From: Armatimonadetes bacterium CG06_land_8_20_14_3_00_66_21
GTDB taxonomy: Bacteria; Armatimonadota; Abditibacteriia; CG2-30-66-41
Reading direction: 5' to 3'
Length of the DNA: 37,974 nt
NCBI GenBank assembly: GCA_002779825.1
Contig: PEVN01000419.1
Location: 1 to 37,974 of the forward strand
How positions within the stretch are numbered: the stretch's first letter is position 1; each line of letters begins with the position of its first letter. The position numbers and the translations under genes are program-made. Below are positions 1 to 6,885 of the stretch, piece by piece. The notes beneath the pieces were generated by a model that did not search any database, was not told the DNA's origin, and saw only the letters and a list, made by a program, of their open reading frames with translations.

Positions 1-479
1 AGGTCTCGTGCCTCGGCTGGGGCGACGACGACCCGGCGCGGAAGGACAACGTCTACGGCTGCCCCTACGCCAACCAGTCGGCCCTGTTCCAGACCAGCGG
101 CGGGAATATCTGCCGGTGCAATGTGTTCTGGAAGGTCTGGGCCCATGGCGAGCGCGCGCAGTGGCTCGGCGAGAACCTGTCGCTGTTCATGGACAGTTGG
201 GCAGGGCAGCCTTTCGTCATCAAGGCCCCCGGGCAAGCGGATATCACCACCTTGCCCGACTTCCTCCACCTCCTTCCCGAGCCCATGCGGGCCTCAACCG
301 GCCACGGGAACTCACACGGGTTCCTGACGCACGAGTTCATCGCCGCCCTCGTCGGCGACCGAGAGCCCGCGGTCGACGTGTACGAGTCGCTGGCAATGAC
401 CGCGCCCGGCATCGTCGCCATGGACTCGACGCGCAAAGGCGGCGAGCAGCTCGCCGTGCCGAGCTTCGACAGGGCGTGA
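1..479 (+). CDS. Gfo/Idh/MocA family oxidoreductase, C-terminal part (5' end outside window)
   Basis: The reading frame is open from the left edge and ends at a TGA at 477-479, leaving about 158 residues of a longer protein. The segment around residues 98-108 of the fragment (HGNSHGFLTHEFIAAL), then DREPAVDVYE, TAPGIVAMDS, GGEQLAVPSF, is the typical tail of Gfo/Idh/MocA dehydrogenases. In that family the C-terminal alpha/beta domain binds a sugar or cyclitol substrate, and the NAD(P)-binding Rossmann domain precedes it. The Rossmann domain would lie upstream of the window, so cofactor and substrate cannot be judged. A second, complete member of the family lies at 30201-31298. It is not closely similar in its tail, so the two are not a recent duplication. 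The family call is secure and the substrate is unknown. Confidence 0.85.
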   Translation, partial: VSCLGWGDDDPARKDNVYGCPYANQSALFQTSGGNICRCNVFWKVWAHGERAQWLGENLSLFMDSWAGQPFVIKAPGQADITTLPDFLHLLPEPMRASTGHGNSHGFLTHEFIAALVGDREPAVDVYESLAMTAPGIVAMDSTRKGGEQLAVPSFDRA

Positions 480-514
480 GCCCATCGCGGCAGGGCCGCA
501 CCCAAAGATCCGCT

Positions 515-540
515 GTGGACTGGTTTGCCGACCAGTCCAC
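515..540. other. Perfect inverted repeat, 10-bp stem and 6-nt loop
   Basis: GTGGACTGGT (515-524) and ACCAGTCCAC (531-540) are exact inverted repeats around the loop TTGCCG. The structure sits 36 bp after the dehydrogenase stop codon. It has no T tract on either strand, so it is not a textbook intrinsic terminator. It ends 3 bp before the -35 element of the next promoter and could instead be a dimeric-repressor operator. The symmetry is observed; the role is open. Confidence 0.5.
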
Positions 541-543
541 GCG

Positions 544-573
544 TTGTGCGCCAAGGAGCAAGCGGGGTATAAT
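544..573 (+). promoter_or_regulatory. Sigma-70-like promoter for the 666-1516 gene pair
   Basis: TTGTGC (544-549) and a perfect TATAAT (568-573) are separated by 18 bp. A start near 580 would leave a leader of about 85 nt before the ATG at 666. The perfect -10 box is striking in such GC-rich sequence. The neighbouring hairpin at 515-540 may regulate it. Confidence 0.6.
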
Positions 574-665
574 CACCGCGCCCGGACAGTGTGCGATCTC
601 GCCAAGGGCATCACCCCGGGGTGGAGCCGTGAGACGCTACGCATTCCCCGAGGAGGAGCGGACAC

Positions 666-1133
666 ATGGCCAGTAAGCAGTCCTCACACGGGCCAGTTGG
701 CATTGTGCACGTCGACCTGAAGGACCAGACAGTCGGCGCTGGCTATGACTACCTACTTCCCGCTCCCGTGGTGGAACTCGATGTGTACACGGAGAACGAG
801 CGGCTAAGACGCGAGAACGGTGCGCTGAAGGAAGCGAATGACATGCTGCGCGAACAGCTCCAATCGCGGGGGCTACCGACTGCCGAGTGTCTGAGGGGAT
901 TGGTCGATTCTGTGTCAGCGGTGGACCAAGTGGAAGCGATCCTGCAATCCGCGGACGGCGAGGTCGAAATCGTGCTTGCCGACATGGACTTCGATGCCGA
1001 GGAGGCCATTTGGGCGGAGGTGCAGGACGTGAACCTGCCTGGACACCTCCTCGCGAGAGTCCATACGCGCCTGCGTCGCGGCCAAGCGCTGGAGGAGATG
1101 ATCGGCTCGCGAACGATGCTCTTCGTGCGGTAG
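666..1133 (+). CDS. Hypothetical protein with central coiled coil
   Basis: This 155-residue protein belongs to no family I recognise. It starts at the ATG at 666, preceded by the ribosome site GAGGAGGAG (649-657). There is no signal peptide or membrane segment, so it is probably cytoplasmic. Residues about 40-65 (ENERLRRENGALKEANDMLR) have heptad-like Leu/Asn spacing and should form a short coiled coil. The C-terminal half is acidic with alternating hydrophobic residues. The HEPN-like gene follows after only 8 bp, and one promoter (544-573) probably serves both. The pairing of a small coiled-coil protein with a HEPN-like protein recalls regulatory or toxin-antitoxin pairs. That is an inference from layout only. 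Confidence 0.7.
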   Translation: MASKQSSHGPVGIVHVDLKDQTVGAGYDYLLPAPVVELDVYTENERLRRENGALKEANDMLREQLQSRGLPTAECLRGLVDSVSAVDQVEAILQSADGEVEIVLADMDFDAEEAIWAEVQDVNLPGHLLARVHTRLRRGQALEEMIGSRTMLFVR

Positions 1134-1141
1134 CCACGGCC

Positions 1142-1516
1142 ATGCCAAAGACCCGAGAACACCGGAAGCAGGCGGAGCATAACGCGGCCGCACAGGCTTA
1201 CCTTGACCAAGAGCCGTCTTTCGCTGATTGGTCCGTCACTGTGCTGTTCTACCGGGCGCTGCAGCATGTTGATGCCTACTTGGCGGCCAAGGCAGGGCTG
1301 AAAGACATCGGCAGTCACGCGGAGCGTGAGAGCGCGATCCTGAATCATTGCGCACGCATCCTCACACCCTACAAGTCCCTCGATAGCCGTTCGCGAGAGG
1401 CTCGGTACAGTTGCGTGCCATTCTCCGAGCAGGACGTCAGAGACTTCGAACAGCGCTATCTGAACCGCATCAAGAAAGATCTTGAAGAGCTGAGCCCAGG
1501 CATCACGGCACCGTAG
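1142..1516 (+). CDS. HEPN-like domain protein
   Basis: The 124-residue, all-helical protein starts at the ATG at 1142, 8 bp after the preceding stop. The frame stays open further upstream, but that stretch overlaps the other gene. Residues 27-49 (FADWSVTVLFYRALQHVDAY) followed by SHAERESAILNH (58-69), then YKSL and SREARY, match a recurrent HEPN-superfamily pattern: a W/Y-rich first helix, a conserved H..R, and a terminal ARY..F. R62 and H69 are spaced as R-x6-H, within the range of the catalytic motif of HEPN RNases. Many members of this sub-pattern are not known to be nucleases, so activity is not assured. Family membership is likely. A role as toxin, or as a nucleotide-binding helper of the upstream protein, is speculation. 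Confidence 0.65.
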   Translation: MPKTREHRKQAEHNAAAQAYLDQEPSFADWSVTVLFYRALQHVDAYLAAKAGLKDIGSHAERESAILNHCARILTPYKSLDSRSREARYSCVPFSEQDVRDFEQRYLNRIKKDLEELSPGITAP

Positions 1517-1667
1517 CGGGGGACTTGGGACGGTCATCTCGCAACAGCCGGCCTGCTTGGTCTGTACGGCCCCTGATGGCATCGCGCGTTTCCGGCGCTC
1601 GCCCGGCGCACTGGACCCGCAGGCGTCGCGATCACAGGCGATTGCCCTGACGAAAGGATGGTCGACA

Positions 1668-2060
1668 ATGAGTCGGAACCTGAGAACGTTGGCAACCCTG
1701 TCGGTCGTCTTGGTGGTGGTCGCAGCAAACGTCTGGTCGGGGTGCGCTGCGGAAGCGCCCAAGCCCGGCGACAAGCAAGTGAACCCGAAAGCGCCCAAGC
1801 CCGCCGCGAAGCGCGTGAACCCGAAAGACGGCGCGAAGCTGGTATTCGTCCGCATCCCCGCCGGCAACGGCGTCGCCGCGTTCGAGATCGGCAAATACGA
1901 AGTAACCGTCGCCCAGTTCCGCAAGTTCGTCGAAGCGACTGGCTACAAGACGACGGCTGAGAAGGAGAGCTACGGCTACGGCTACGGCTACACCGGAACT
2001 GAGTGGGGCAAGGTCGACGGTCTGACCCCGCTGTGCGCAGGTCTCCTGACCGCGCACTGA
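1668..2060 (+). pseudogene. Truncated SUMF1 (formylglycine-generating-enzyme-like) lipoprotein
   Basis: The ATG at 1668 opens a signal sequence (hydrophobic residues about 7-21) ending at Cys26, so the protein was probably a lipoprotein. A charged linker with two similar KQVNPKAPK / KRVNPKDGA units follows. The SUMF1 domain then begins (FEIGKYEVTVAQFRKFVEAT), and TEWGKVDG is its usual lead-in to the NWRHP core. At that point the frame runs into a repeat block at about 2031 and stops after LTPLCAGLLTAH. The remaining roughly 150-200 residues of the domain, including the catalytic Cys region of true formylglycine enzymes, are not found downstream. A (GGCTAC)n microsatellite at about 1973-1990 (YGYGYGY) lies beside the break. 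This looks like a gene cut by repeat invasion or deletion. Confidence 0.7.
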
Positions 2061-2226
2061 GCACGACCGCAGGTCTCCAAGGCCGACAGCGGCTGCGATG
2101 TCGTGGAGACCTTGGGTCCTCGCTCGGCGCAGGTCTCCTGACCGCGCCGCCCGCCGGACCGCACGGTCTCCTGGTCTTCGGGAGACCTTCGGTCGAAGGG
2201 GTGTCGCGGTCGGGAGACCGCGACAC
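2035..2226. repeat. Repeat cluster built on a GGTCTCC/GGAGACC motif
   Basis: A 21-bp sequence beginning GCGCAGGTCTCC and ending ACCGCGC occurs exactly at 2035-2055 and 2127-2147. A partial copy, GCAGGTCTCC, is at 2069-2078. Two hairpins follow: GGTCTCC (2165-2171) with GGAGACC (2181-2187), and a perfect 11-bp stem GTGTCGCGGTC (2201-2211) with GACCGCGACAC (2216-2226) around the tetraloop GGGA. The cluster starts exactly where the SUMF1 homology is lost. Confidence 0.75.
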
Positions 2227-2249
2227 AGCGAGCAGGTCTGGGGTGGCCG

Positions 2250-2311
2250 CCTCGGGCCGCCGCGCCGTTGGGGCCTGTAGCCTCGGGCCGCCGCGCCGTT
2301 GGGGCCTGTAG
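2250..2311. repeat. 31-bp perfect tandem duplication
   Basis: A 31-bp unit beginning CCTCGGGCCGCC and ending GGGGCCTGTAG occupies 2250-2280 and is repeated without change at 2281-2311. Perfect identity suggests a recent duplication. The last four bases of the second copy (GTAG) are also the first bases of the inverted-repeat element at 2308-2400. Confidence 0.85.
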
Positions 2312-2400
2312 GGCGAGGAATCCGTTTCCGCTCCGCCTTGCGCTCACCACCGACCCGGCGGAAGACGCGGGGGAGGGCGGAAATGGATTTCGCGCCCTAC
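2308..2400. repeat. 93-bp MITE-like element with imperfect terminal inverted repeats
   Basis: The left end GTAGGGCGAGGAATCCGTTT (2308-2327) is an imperfect inverted match to the right end AAATGGATTTCGCGCCCTAC (2381-2400); the match continues inward as CCGC/GCGG. Terminal repeats of about 25 bp flank a 40-bp core with no coding capacity. The size and shape fit a non-autonomous miniature element. No clear target-site duplication is visible and no transposase is nearby. Confidence 0.4.
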
Positions 2401-2509
2401 CGGTCCGCCGCGTCCGGGAATGCCCTGCCGGCGCTTGACTTCCTCCCCTCCTGCGGCACACTTCTCACCCCAAGCCCGGGTCAAGTCAGCGTTATTCCAC
2501 GCCACGCCA

Positions 2510-2614
2510 CGACGTTTCTTCGCGACCTCACGACGTTCCCTCGCCACCTGACGACATTTCTTCGCGACCTCACGGCGTTTCTGCGCCGCGCAACTCCGTT
2601 TCCTTGGCGACTCA
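2510..2614. repeat. 21-bp tandem repeat, five diverged copies
   Basis: Units of exactly 21 bp start at 2510, 2531, 2552, 2573 and 2594. The consensus is close to CGACGTTTCTTCGCGACCTC plus A. The third unit differs from the first at one position and the last two are more diverged. Because 21 is a multiple of three, every frame shows a 7-residue repeat, which can mimic a coiled-coil gene. No ribosome site or plausible start supports translation. Confidence 0.8.
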
Positions 2615-2803
2615 CGACGGTTCCCGCTGCTCGAGCGCTGGTGAACGGGGGCGCCTCGCGGTCTCGGAGGCGTTTGGGCACGGCGCACGCGTGCTGCCTG
2701 ACTCCAAGCGCCCACGGCGGCCGCTCCTTTACGGTCGCGGCTCGGATGGAAGCGGGACCGTCAGGCGGACCGCCCACCGCCTCGGCCGGTGCTACCGGCA
2801 GGG

Positions 2804-4627
2804 CTACTGCGCTTGGTCTTCATCCACTTCCGGCGCCACGCTGACCAAGTGCAGTTCTTTGAGCGTCGCCTCGTCCATTGGCGTCGGGGCCCCGGTGAGG
2901 GGGCAGGTGACGCTGGCGGTCTTCGGGAAGGCGATTACTTCGCGGATGTTCTCGCAGTTGCCGAGGATTGCGAGGACTCGGTCCAGACCGACAGCGATGC
3001 CGCCGTGGGGGGGCGCGCCGTACTCGAAGGCTTCGAGGAGGAAGCCGAAGCGGCCCTTGGCGTCTTCCAGGTCGAGCCCGATGGCGCCGAAGACGTCTTG
3101 CTGGATGTCGCGGCGATGGGTACGGATTGAGCCGCCGGCGATCTCGTAGCCGCGCAGCACCAGGTCGTAGAGACTGGCGCGCACCTTCGACCACGGGTGG
3201 TCGGGCGAGCCGGGCTCTTCCTTCGTGTCGTAGCCTTCCTTCAGCAGCGCCAAGTCCTCCGGCTGGGGCATGCAGAACGGGTGGTGCATCGGGTCGTAGC
3301 GCTTCTCGGTCTCGTTCCAACCGAAGAGCGGGAAGTCGACCACCCAGTGGAAGTCCCAGAGTCCTTCGGGGATCAGGTCGAGTTCCTTGCCGAGGTGCAA
3401 CCGGATGTGACCCAGGGCGTCGGCGACCACTGCGGGCGTGTCGGCGACAGCCAGGACGAGGTCTCCGGTGGTGGCGCCGGTGCGCCGGAAAATCTCTGCC
3501 ATCTGCTCCTGAGTGAGGAACTTGGCGACTTGCGACTTGATCTCGCTTTCGCCAAGGGCCCAGGTTGCCAATCCCTTGGCGCCGAACTGGCGAGCCAGCG
3601 CGGTGAGATCGTCCACCTGCTTCCGAGAGTACTCGCCGCAGCCTTTGGCGCAGATCGCCTTGACCTGGCCGCCTTTGGCCAACGTGTCCGCGAACACGCG
3701 GAAGCCGCTGTCCTGCACCACATCGCCCACATCGACGAGTTCCATGCCGAACCGCATGTCCGGCTTGTCGGCGCCGAACCGCGCCATGGCTTCGCTGTAC
3801 CCGAGCCGTGGGAACGGCGTGGGAATGTCGACGCCGAGGCACTCCTTCATGACGGTCTTGAACATCTCCTCGAGGGTGGCCAGGATGTCGTCCTGTTCGA
3901 CGAAGGACATCTCCACATCGATCTGGGTGAACTCCGGCTGCCGGTCGGCGCGTTGGTCTTCATCGCGAAAGCAGCGGGCGATCTGCACGTACTTCTCGAC
4001 GCCGGCGACCATGAGCAGTTGCTTGCAGAGCTGGGGCGACTGCGGCAGGACGAAGCCCCGCCCAGGGTAGACCCGGGAGGGCACGACGAACTCCCGCGCG
4101 CCTTCGGGCGTGCTCTTCCACAGCATGGGCGTCTCGACTTCCCAGAAGCCCTCGCGGTCGAAGTAGTCGCGCGCGGACTTGACGACCCGGTGGCGTAGCT
4201 CCAGAAGGTCGCGCATGCGCTTGCGGCGGAGGTCGAGGTAACGGTGCTGCAGCCGGACCTCTTCCTTGACGTCCTGTGTGTCGGCAATGCCGAAGGGCGG
4301 GGTCTTGGCTTCGTTCAGCACTTCGATGGCGGCAGCGACAACCTCGATCTCGCCAGTGGCGAGGTTGGGGTTCTCGGTGCCTTCGGGGCGTCTGCGCACC
4401 AGCCCGTCGATCTTCAGCACCCACTCGCTGTGGACGGCGCTGGCGACTTGGTGGGCGTCGGCCTGGTCTTCGGGGTTGAACACGATCTGGGCGAGCCCCG
4501 ACCGGTCACGCAGGTCGAGGAAGATCACGCCGCCATGGTCGCGGGAACTGTGGCACCAACCGGCCACCGTGACGGTCTGCCCGACGTGCTCGGGCCGCAA
4601 CTCTCCGCAGTGGTGTGTGCGCATCAT
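2804..4627 (-). CDS. aspS: Aspartyl-tRNA synthetase, probably nondiscriminating (Asp/Asn)
   Basis: This 607-residue bacterial-type class II synthetase charges tRNA-Asp, and possibly tRNA-Asn, with aspartate. The N-terminal OB-fold anticodon domain is residues 1-110. Motif 2 (FRDEDQRADRQPEFTQID) and motif 3 (GIAVGLDRVLAIL) are intact, with the bacterial GAD insertion between them. In the anticodon domain RDHGG carries His31, and a Gly follows at RRPEG (residue 83). These correspond to the His31/Gly81 pair of the nondiscriminating Pseudomonas enzyme, whereas discriminating enzymes have Leu/Lys there. If so, the cell should also encode the GatCAB amidotransferase, which is not in this window. 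The gene starts ATGATG at 4627, and its first ATG overlaps the hisS stop (ATGA), so the two are translationally coupled. Confidence 0.95.
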   Translation of the reverse strand: MMRTHHCGELRPEHVGQTVTVAGWCHSSRDHGGVIFLDLRDRSGLAQIVFNPEDQADAHQVASAVHSEWVLKIDGLVRRRPEGTENPNLATGEIEVVAAAIEVLNEAKTPPFGIADTQDVKEEVRLQHRYLDLRRKRMRDLLELRHRVVKSARDYFDREGFWEVETPMLWKSTPEGAREFVVPSRVYPGRGFVLPQSPQLCKQLLMVAGVEKYVQIARCFRDEDQRADRQPEFTQIDVEMSFVEQDDILATLEEMFKTVMKECLGVDIPTPFPRLGYSEAMARFGADKPDMRFGMELVDVGDVVQDSGFRVFADTLAKGGQVKAICAKGCGEYSRKQVDDLTALARQFGAKGLATWALGESEIKSQVAKFLTQEQMAEIFRRTGATTGDLVLAVADTPAVVADALGHIRLHLGKELDLIPEGLWDFHWVVDFPLFGWNETEKRYDPMHHPFCMPQPEDLALLKEGYDTKEEPGSPDHPWSKVRASLYDLVLRGYEIAGGSIRTHRRDIQQDVFGAIGLDLEDAKGRFGFLLEAFEYGAPPHGGIAVGLDRVLAILGNCENIREVIAFPKTASVTCPLTGAPTPMDEATLKELHLVSVAPEVDEDQAQ

Positions 4628-5910
4628 CTGGGGTCAACCTCCGAGTCGGGCTTCGCCGACTTCACGTGCTCAACGACGGCCGAAGTAGGAACCTCGGTCT
4701 GTTCGCTGTCCTGCATACTCCGCACAGCCACGACGCCTCTCGCGAGTTCGTCTTCTCCCGCGATCAGGGCGAAGCGCGCATTCTGGCGGTGCGCTTCCTT
4801 CATCTGGGACTTCAGGCTCCGACCGAGGTAGTCGGTGTCGGCTGACAAGCCGGCGGCTCGCAGCTCGGCGAGCAGGCGCAGCCCCGCAACGCGCGCGCCC
4901 GCTCCCAGCGTGATGACGAACGCGTCGATTTCGTCCGACAGCCCGTCGTCCACACCGAGCGCCTGGCGAACCAGCAACACCCGTTCAATGCCGCTGCCAA
5001 AGCCGATCCCCGGTGTCGGCTTGCCGCCGCACTCTTCGATAAGCCCGTCATACCGGCCGCCACCGATGATCGCGCTCTGGGCGCCGAGACCGGCGGTGTG
5101 CATGAACTCGAAGGCCGTCTTCGTGTAGTAGTCGAGCCCGCGGACGAGGCGAGCGTCCAGTTCGTACTCGATGCCCAGCGCGTCGAGCAGTTCACGCAGC
5201 CGGGCGAAGTGCGTCCCGCACTCCTCGCAGAGGTACTCGGCGGAGCCTGGAGCGTTGGCGAGCAGCTCCCCGCACCGCTCCCGCTTGCAGTCCAACATGC
5301 GGAGCGGGTTCTCGTCGAACCGCCGCTGGCAGTCGGCGCACAGGTCGCCGAGGTGTTGGTGCACGGCGCTGCGGAGGGCATCGCGATGGTTGGGCCGGCA
5401 AGCGGGGCAGCCGACGCTGTTGAGCTTCAGCGTGTATCCGGTGATCCCCAGGTCGGCGAGGTAGGCGGCGCCGAAGGCGATCACTTCAGCGTCCACGGCC
5501 GGATCTTGGGAGCCCAGCACCTCGATGCCAACCTGGTGGTGTTGCCGGTAGCGCCCGGCTTGTGGTCGCTCGTAGCGGAAGATGGGGCAAACGTAGGACA
5601 GCTTGACGAGCGGGGACTGCCCTGCCAGGCTGTGTTCGAGGTACGCCCGGAGCGCAGGCGCGGTGCCTTCGGCCCGAAGCGTGAAGCGGTCACCGCCCGG
5701 GTCCTCGAAGGTGTACATCTGCTTGGTGACTAAGTCCGAAGTCTCGCCGACGGTGCGCGCAAAGAGGTCCGTCTGCTCGAAGAGGGGCGTCCGGATCTCC
5801 CGGTAGCCGTACCGCTGGCAAAGCGCCGTGAACCGGCGTTCGAGCGCGCGCCAACGGGGCGTCTCGGCCGGCAGAATGTCGTGAGTTCCGCGAGGCGATT
5901 GGTATCTCAT
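4624..5910 (-). CDS. hisS: Histidyl-tRNA synthetase
   Basis: This 428-residue class II enzyme attaches histidine to tRNA-His in the cytoplasm. Visible signatures are RGTHDILP at the N-terminus, TLRAEGTAPALRAYLEH (motif 1/2 region), PIFRYERPQAGRYRQHHQ (motif 2), the histidine-specific LVRGLDYYTKTAFEF, GGGRYDGL, and GIGFGSGIERVLL (motif 3). The C-terminal anticodon-binding domain follows. Four Cys pairs (GCPAC, LCADC, CKRERC, CEEC) in the insertion domain suggest metal binding, as seen in many bacterial HisRS. The start at 5910 (MRYQSPRG) is chosen because GAGGA lies 9 nt upstream and homology begins there; an upstream extension is possible but weak. It is first in a two-gene operon with aspS. 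A tRNA-His gene lies about 670 bp away in the divergent cluster. Confidence 0.95.
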   Translation of the reverse strand: MRYQSPRGTHDILPAETPRWRALERRFTALCQRYGYREIRTPLFEQTDLFARTVGETSDLVTKQMYTFEDPGGDRFTLRAEGTAPALRAYLEHSLAGQSPLVKLSYVCPIFRYERPQAGRYRQHHQVGIEVLGSQDPAVDAEVIAFGAAYLADLGITGYTLKLNSVGCPACRPNHRDALRSAVHQHLGDLCADCQRRFDENPLRMLDCKRERCGELLANAPGSAEYLCEECGTHFARLRELLDALGIEYELDARLVRGLDYYTKTAFEFMHTAGLGAQSAIIGGGRYDGLIEECGGKPTPGIGFGSGIERVLLVRQALGVDDGLSDEIDAFVITLGAGARVAGLRLLAELRAAGLSADTDYLGRSLKSQMKEAHRQNARFALIAGEDELARGVVAVRSMQDSEQTEVPTSAVVEHVKSAKPDSEVDPR

Positions 5911-6163
5911 GGAGGGTTCCTCTTGCTGCCCGCCCGCCCCGCCGACCTGCCCCAGAAACAGCAAACGCCGGAACCTCGCTCAGACGGGGCTGAATCGGGG
6001 GAGCTGGGGCGCTTGTGGGCGCCGCGGCCCGCGACGCACGGTAGGGCAACGCGCGCGCCTACCGCGCGTTGGTATCGTGGTCCCGATTCGTCCGGCGAGA
6101 GTCCAGCGTCATTTCAGCGAGGTGGGCGGCAACGCCCGTTCCTGGATAGATAAGAACACGCGG
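5911..6163 (-). promoter_or_regulatory. Long 5' leader of hisS-aspS with a GC-rich hairpin
   Basis: This 250-nt non-coding stretch would be the start of the hisS-aspS transcript. CAACGCGC (6047-6054) pairs with GCGCGTTG (6064-6071) to form an 8-bp stem. Several alternative GC-rich pairings, such as GGTAGG with CCTACC, overlap it. Leaders of this length on synthetase genes are often attenuators or T-boxes. I could not find the conserved T-box sequence (AGGGTGGNACCGCG), so no mechanism is assigned. Confidence 0.4.
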
Positions 6164-6192
6164 ATTGTAGCCCAGGGCCCTGCGCGTGTCAA
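6164..6192 (-). promoter_or_regulatory. Strong sigma-70-like promoter for hisS-aspS
   Basis: Read on the minus strand, TTGACA (6192-6187) is followed by 17 bp and TACAAT (6169-6164). The -35 is perfect and the -10 has one mismatch. Transcription would start near 6157, giving an untranslated leader of about 247 nt before hisS. It is divergent from the tRNA promoter at 6218-6246. Confidence 0.75.
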
Positions 6193-6217
6193 ATGTGCCC
6201 CATCCGGCGGCGAATCA

Positions 6218-6246
6218 TTGACTCATTGGCTGTCATCGTGTACACT
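6218..6246 (+). promoter_or_regulatory. Promoter of the tRNA cluster
   Basis: TTGACT (6218-6223), a 17-bp spacer and TACACT (6241-6246) form a near-consensus sigma-70-like promoter about 117 bp upstream of the first tRNA. It fires away from hisS. The leader between it and the first tRNA is presumably removed by tRNA processing. Confidence 0.7.
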
Positions 6247-6363
6247 TACCTGTTTGTTGCACCTTGACGTTTGCGTGAGTGGTAAGCCAGCAGGCGAGGA
6301 CTCGCCGAACCGGCCGCGCAGTGAGAAGTCGCTGTCGGCCGCAGCAGCAACTCACCCGGATTG

Positions 6364-6439
6364 GCGGGAGTGGTGTTAGCGGCTAGCATATCAGCCTTCC
6401 AAGCTGAAGGGGCGGGTTCGAGTCCCGTCTCCCGCTCCA
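6364..6439 (+). tRNA. tRNA-Gly (anticodon TCC)
   Basis: The acceptor stem GCGGGAG pairs with CTCCCGC. The anticodon arm TCAGC-CTTCCAA-GCTGA shows anticodon TCC, and the T arm contains GGTTCGAGTCC. The 3' CCA is encoded (6437-6439). It is the first of eight tRNA genes in the cluster. Confidence 0.95.
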
Positions 6440-6492
6440 CCGGGAGTTCTGTCGCCCGCTCCATGCTTCCCTCAAGTGTGCGTCCAGCGCAT

Positions 6493-6568
6493 GCGCCCAT
6501 AGCTCAGTGGATAGAGCATCTGACTTCTAATCAGAGGGTCGCAGGTTCGAGTCCTGCTGGGCGCGCCA
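6493..6568 (+). tRNA. tRNA-Arg (anticodon TCT)
   Basis: The acceptor stem GCGCCCA pairs with TGGGCGC. The anticodon arm TCTGA-CTTCTAA-TCAGA gives anticodon TCT, which reads AGA/AGG. CCA is encoded. Confidence 0.95.
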
Positions 6569-6574
6569 GTTGAT

Positions 6575-6652
6575 GGTGGGCGTAGCTCAGTTGGTTAGAG
6601 CGCCAGGTTGTGGCCCTGGAGGCCGAGGGTTCAAATCCCTTCGCTCACCCCA
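6575..6652 (+). tRNA. tRNA-His (anticodon GTG)
   Basis: The anticodon arm CCAGG-TTGTGGC-CCTGG gives GTG. The acceptor stem GTGGGCG pairs with CGCTCAC, and an encoded extra 5' G (6575) faces C73, the identity feature of tRNA-His. CCA is encoded. The next tRNA begins 5 bp later. Confidence 0.95.
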
Positions 6653-6657
6653 TCAAT

Positions 6658-6735
6658 CGGGACGTAGCGCAGCTTGGTCAGCGCGCCTGCCTTGGGCGCA
6701 GGAGGTCGCCGGTTCGAATCCGGCCGTCCCGACCA
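6658..6735 (+). tRNA. tRNA-Pro (anticodon TGG)
   Basis: The acceptor stem CGGGACG pairs with CGTCCCG. The anticodon arm CCTGC-CTTGGGC-GCAGG gives TGG. CCA is encoded at 6733-6735. Confidence 0.95.
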
Positions 6736-6764
6736 CTTTTCTTGCCGGTTCACGCAACCTGACT

Positions 6765-6841
6765 GCGCCTGTAGCTCAATTGGATAGAGCACCAGACTTC
6801 GGATCTGGGGGTTGGGGGTTCGAGTCCCTCCGGGCGCGCCA
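6765..6841 (+). tRNA. tRNA-Arg (anticodon TCG)
   Basis: The acceptor stem GCGCCTG pairs with CGGGCGC with one T-G wobble. The anticodon arm CCAGA-CTTCGGA-TCTGG gives TCG, so it reads CGA/CGG-type codons. It is the second tRNA-Arg of the cluster. CCA is encoded. Confidence 0.93.
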
Positions 6842-6885
6842 TTTGGTGCCACAACATTGTTCGTCCGACCCGACTCGTCAGCCAG

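Larger units (their letters stand above)
2061..2803. other. Repeat-rich intergenic region without a convincing gene
   Basis: This 743-bp stretch lies between the SUMF1 remnant and the convergent aspS. It holds the repeats listed separately: GGTCTCC repeats, a 31-bp duplication, the 93-bp inverted-repeat element and the 21-bp tandem array. Open frames of 100-180 codons exist on both strands. They follow the repeats, lack ribosome sites and show no recognisable domain. No transcription terminator for aspS could be identified. Confidence 0.65.

Noticed and set aside
2299..2844. Long open frames on both strands over the 21-bp repeats, with heptad-like protein repeats
   Set aside because: The 7-residue pattern appears in every frame because the repeat is 21 bp. 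There is no ribosome site or known domain, and the frames overlap inverted-repeat DNA.
5911..6163. T-box riboswitch upstream of hisS
   Set aside because: The conserved T-box sequence and a terminator/antiterminator pair could not be found.
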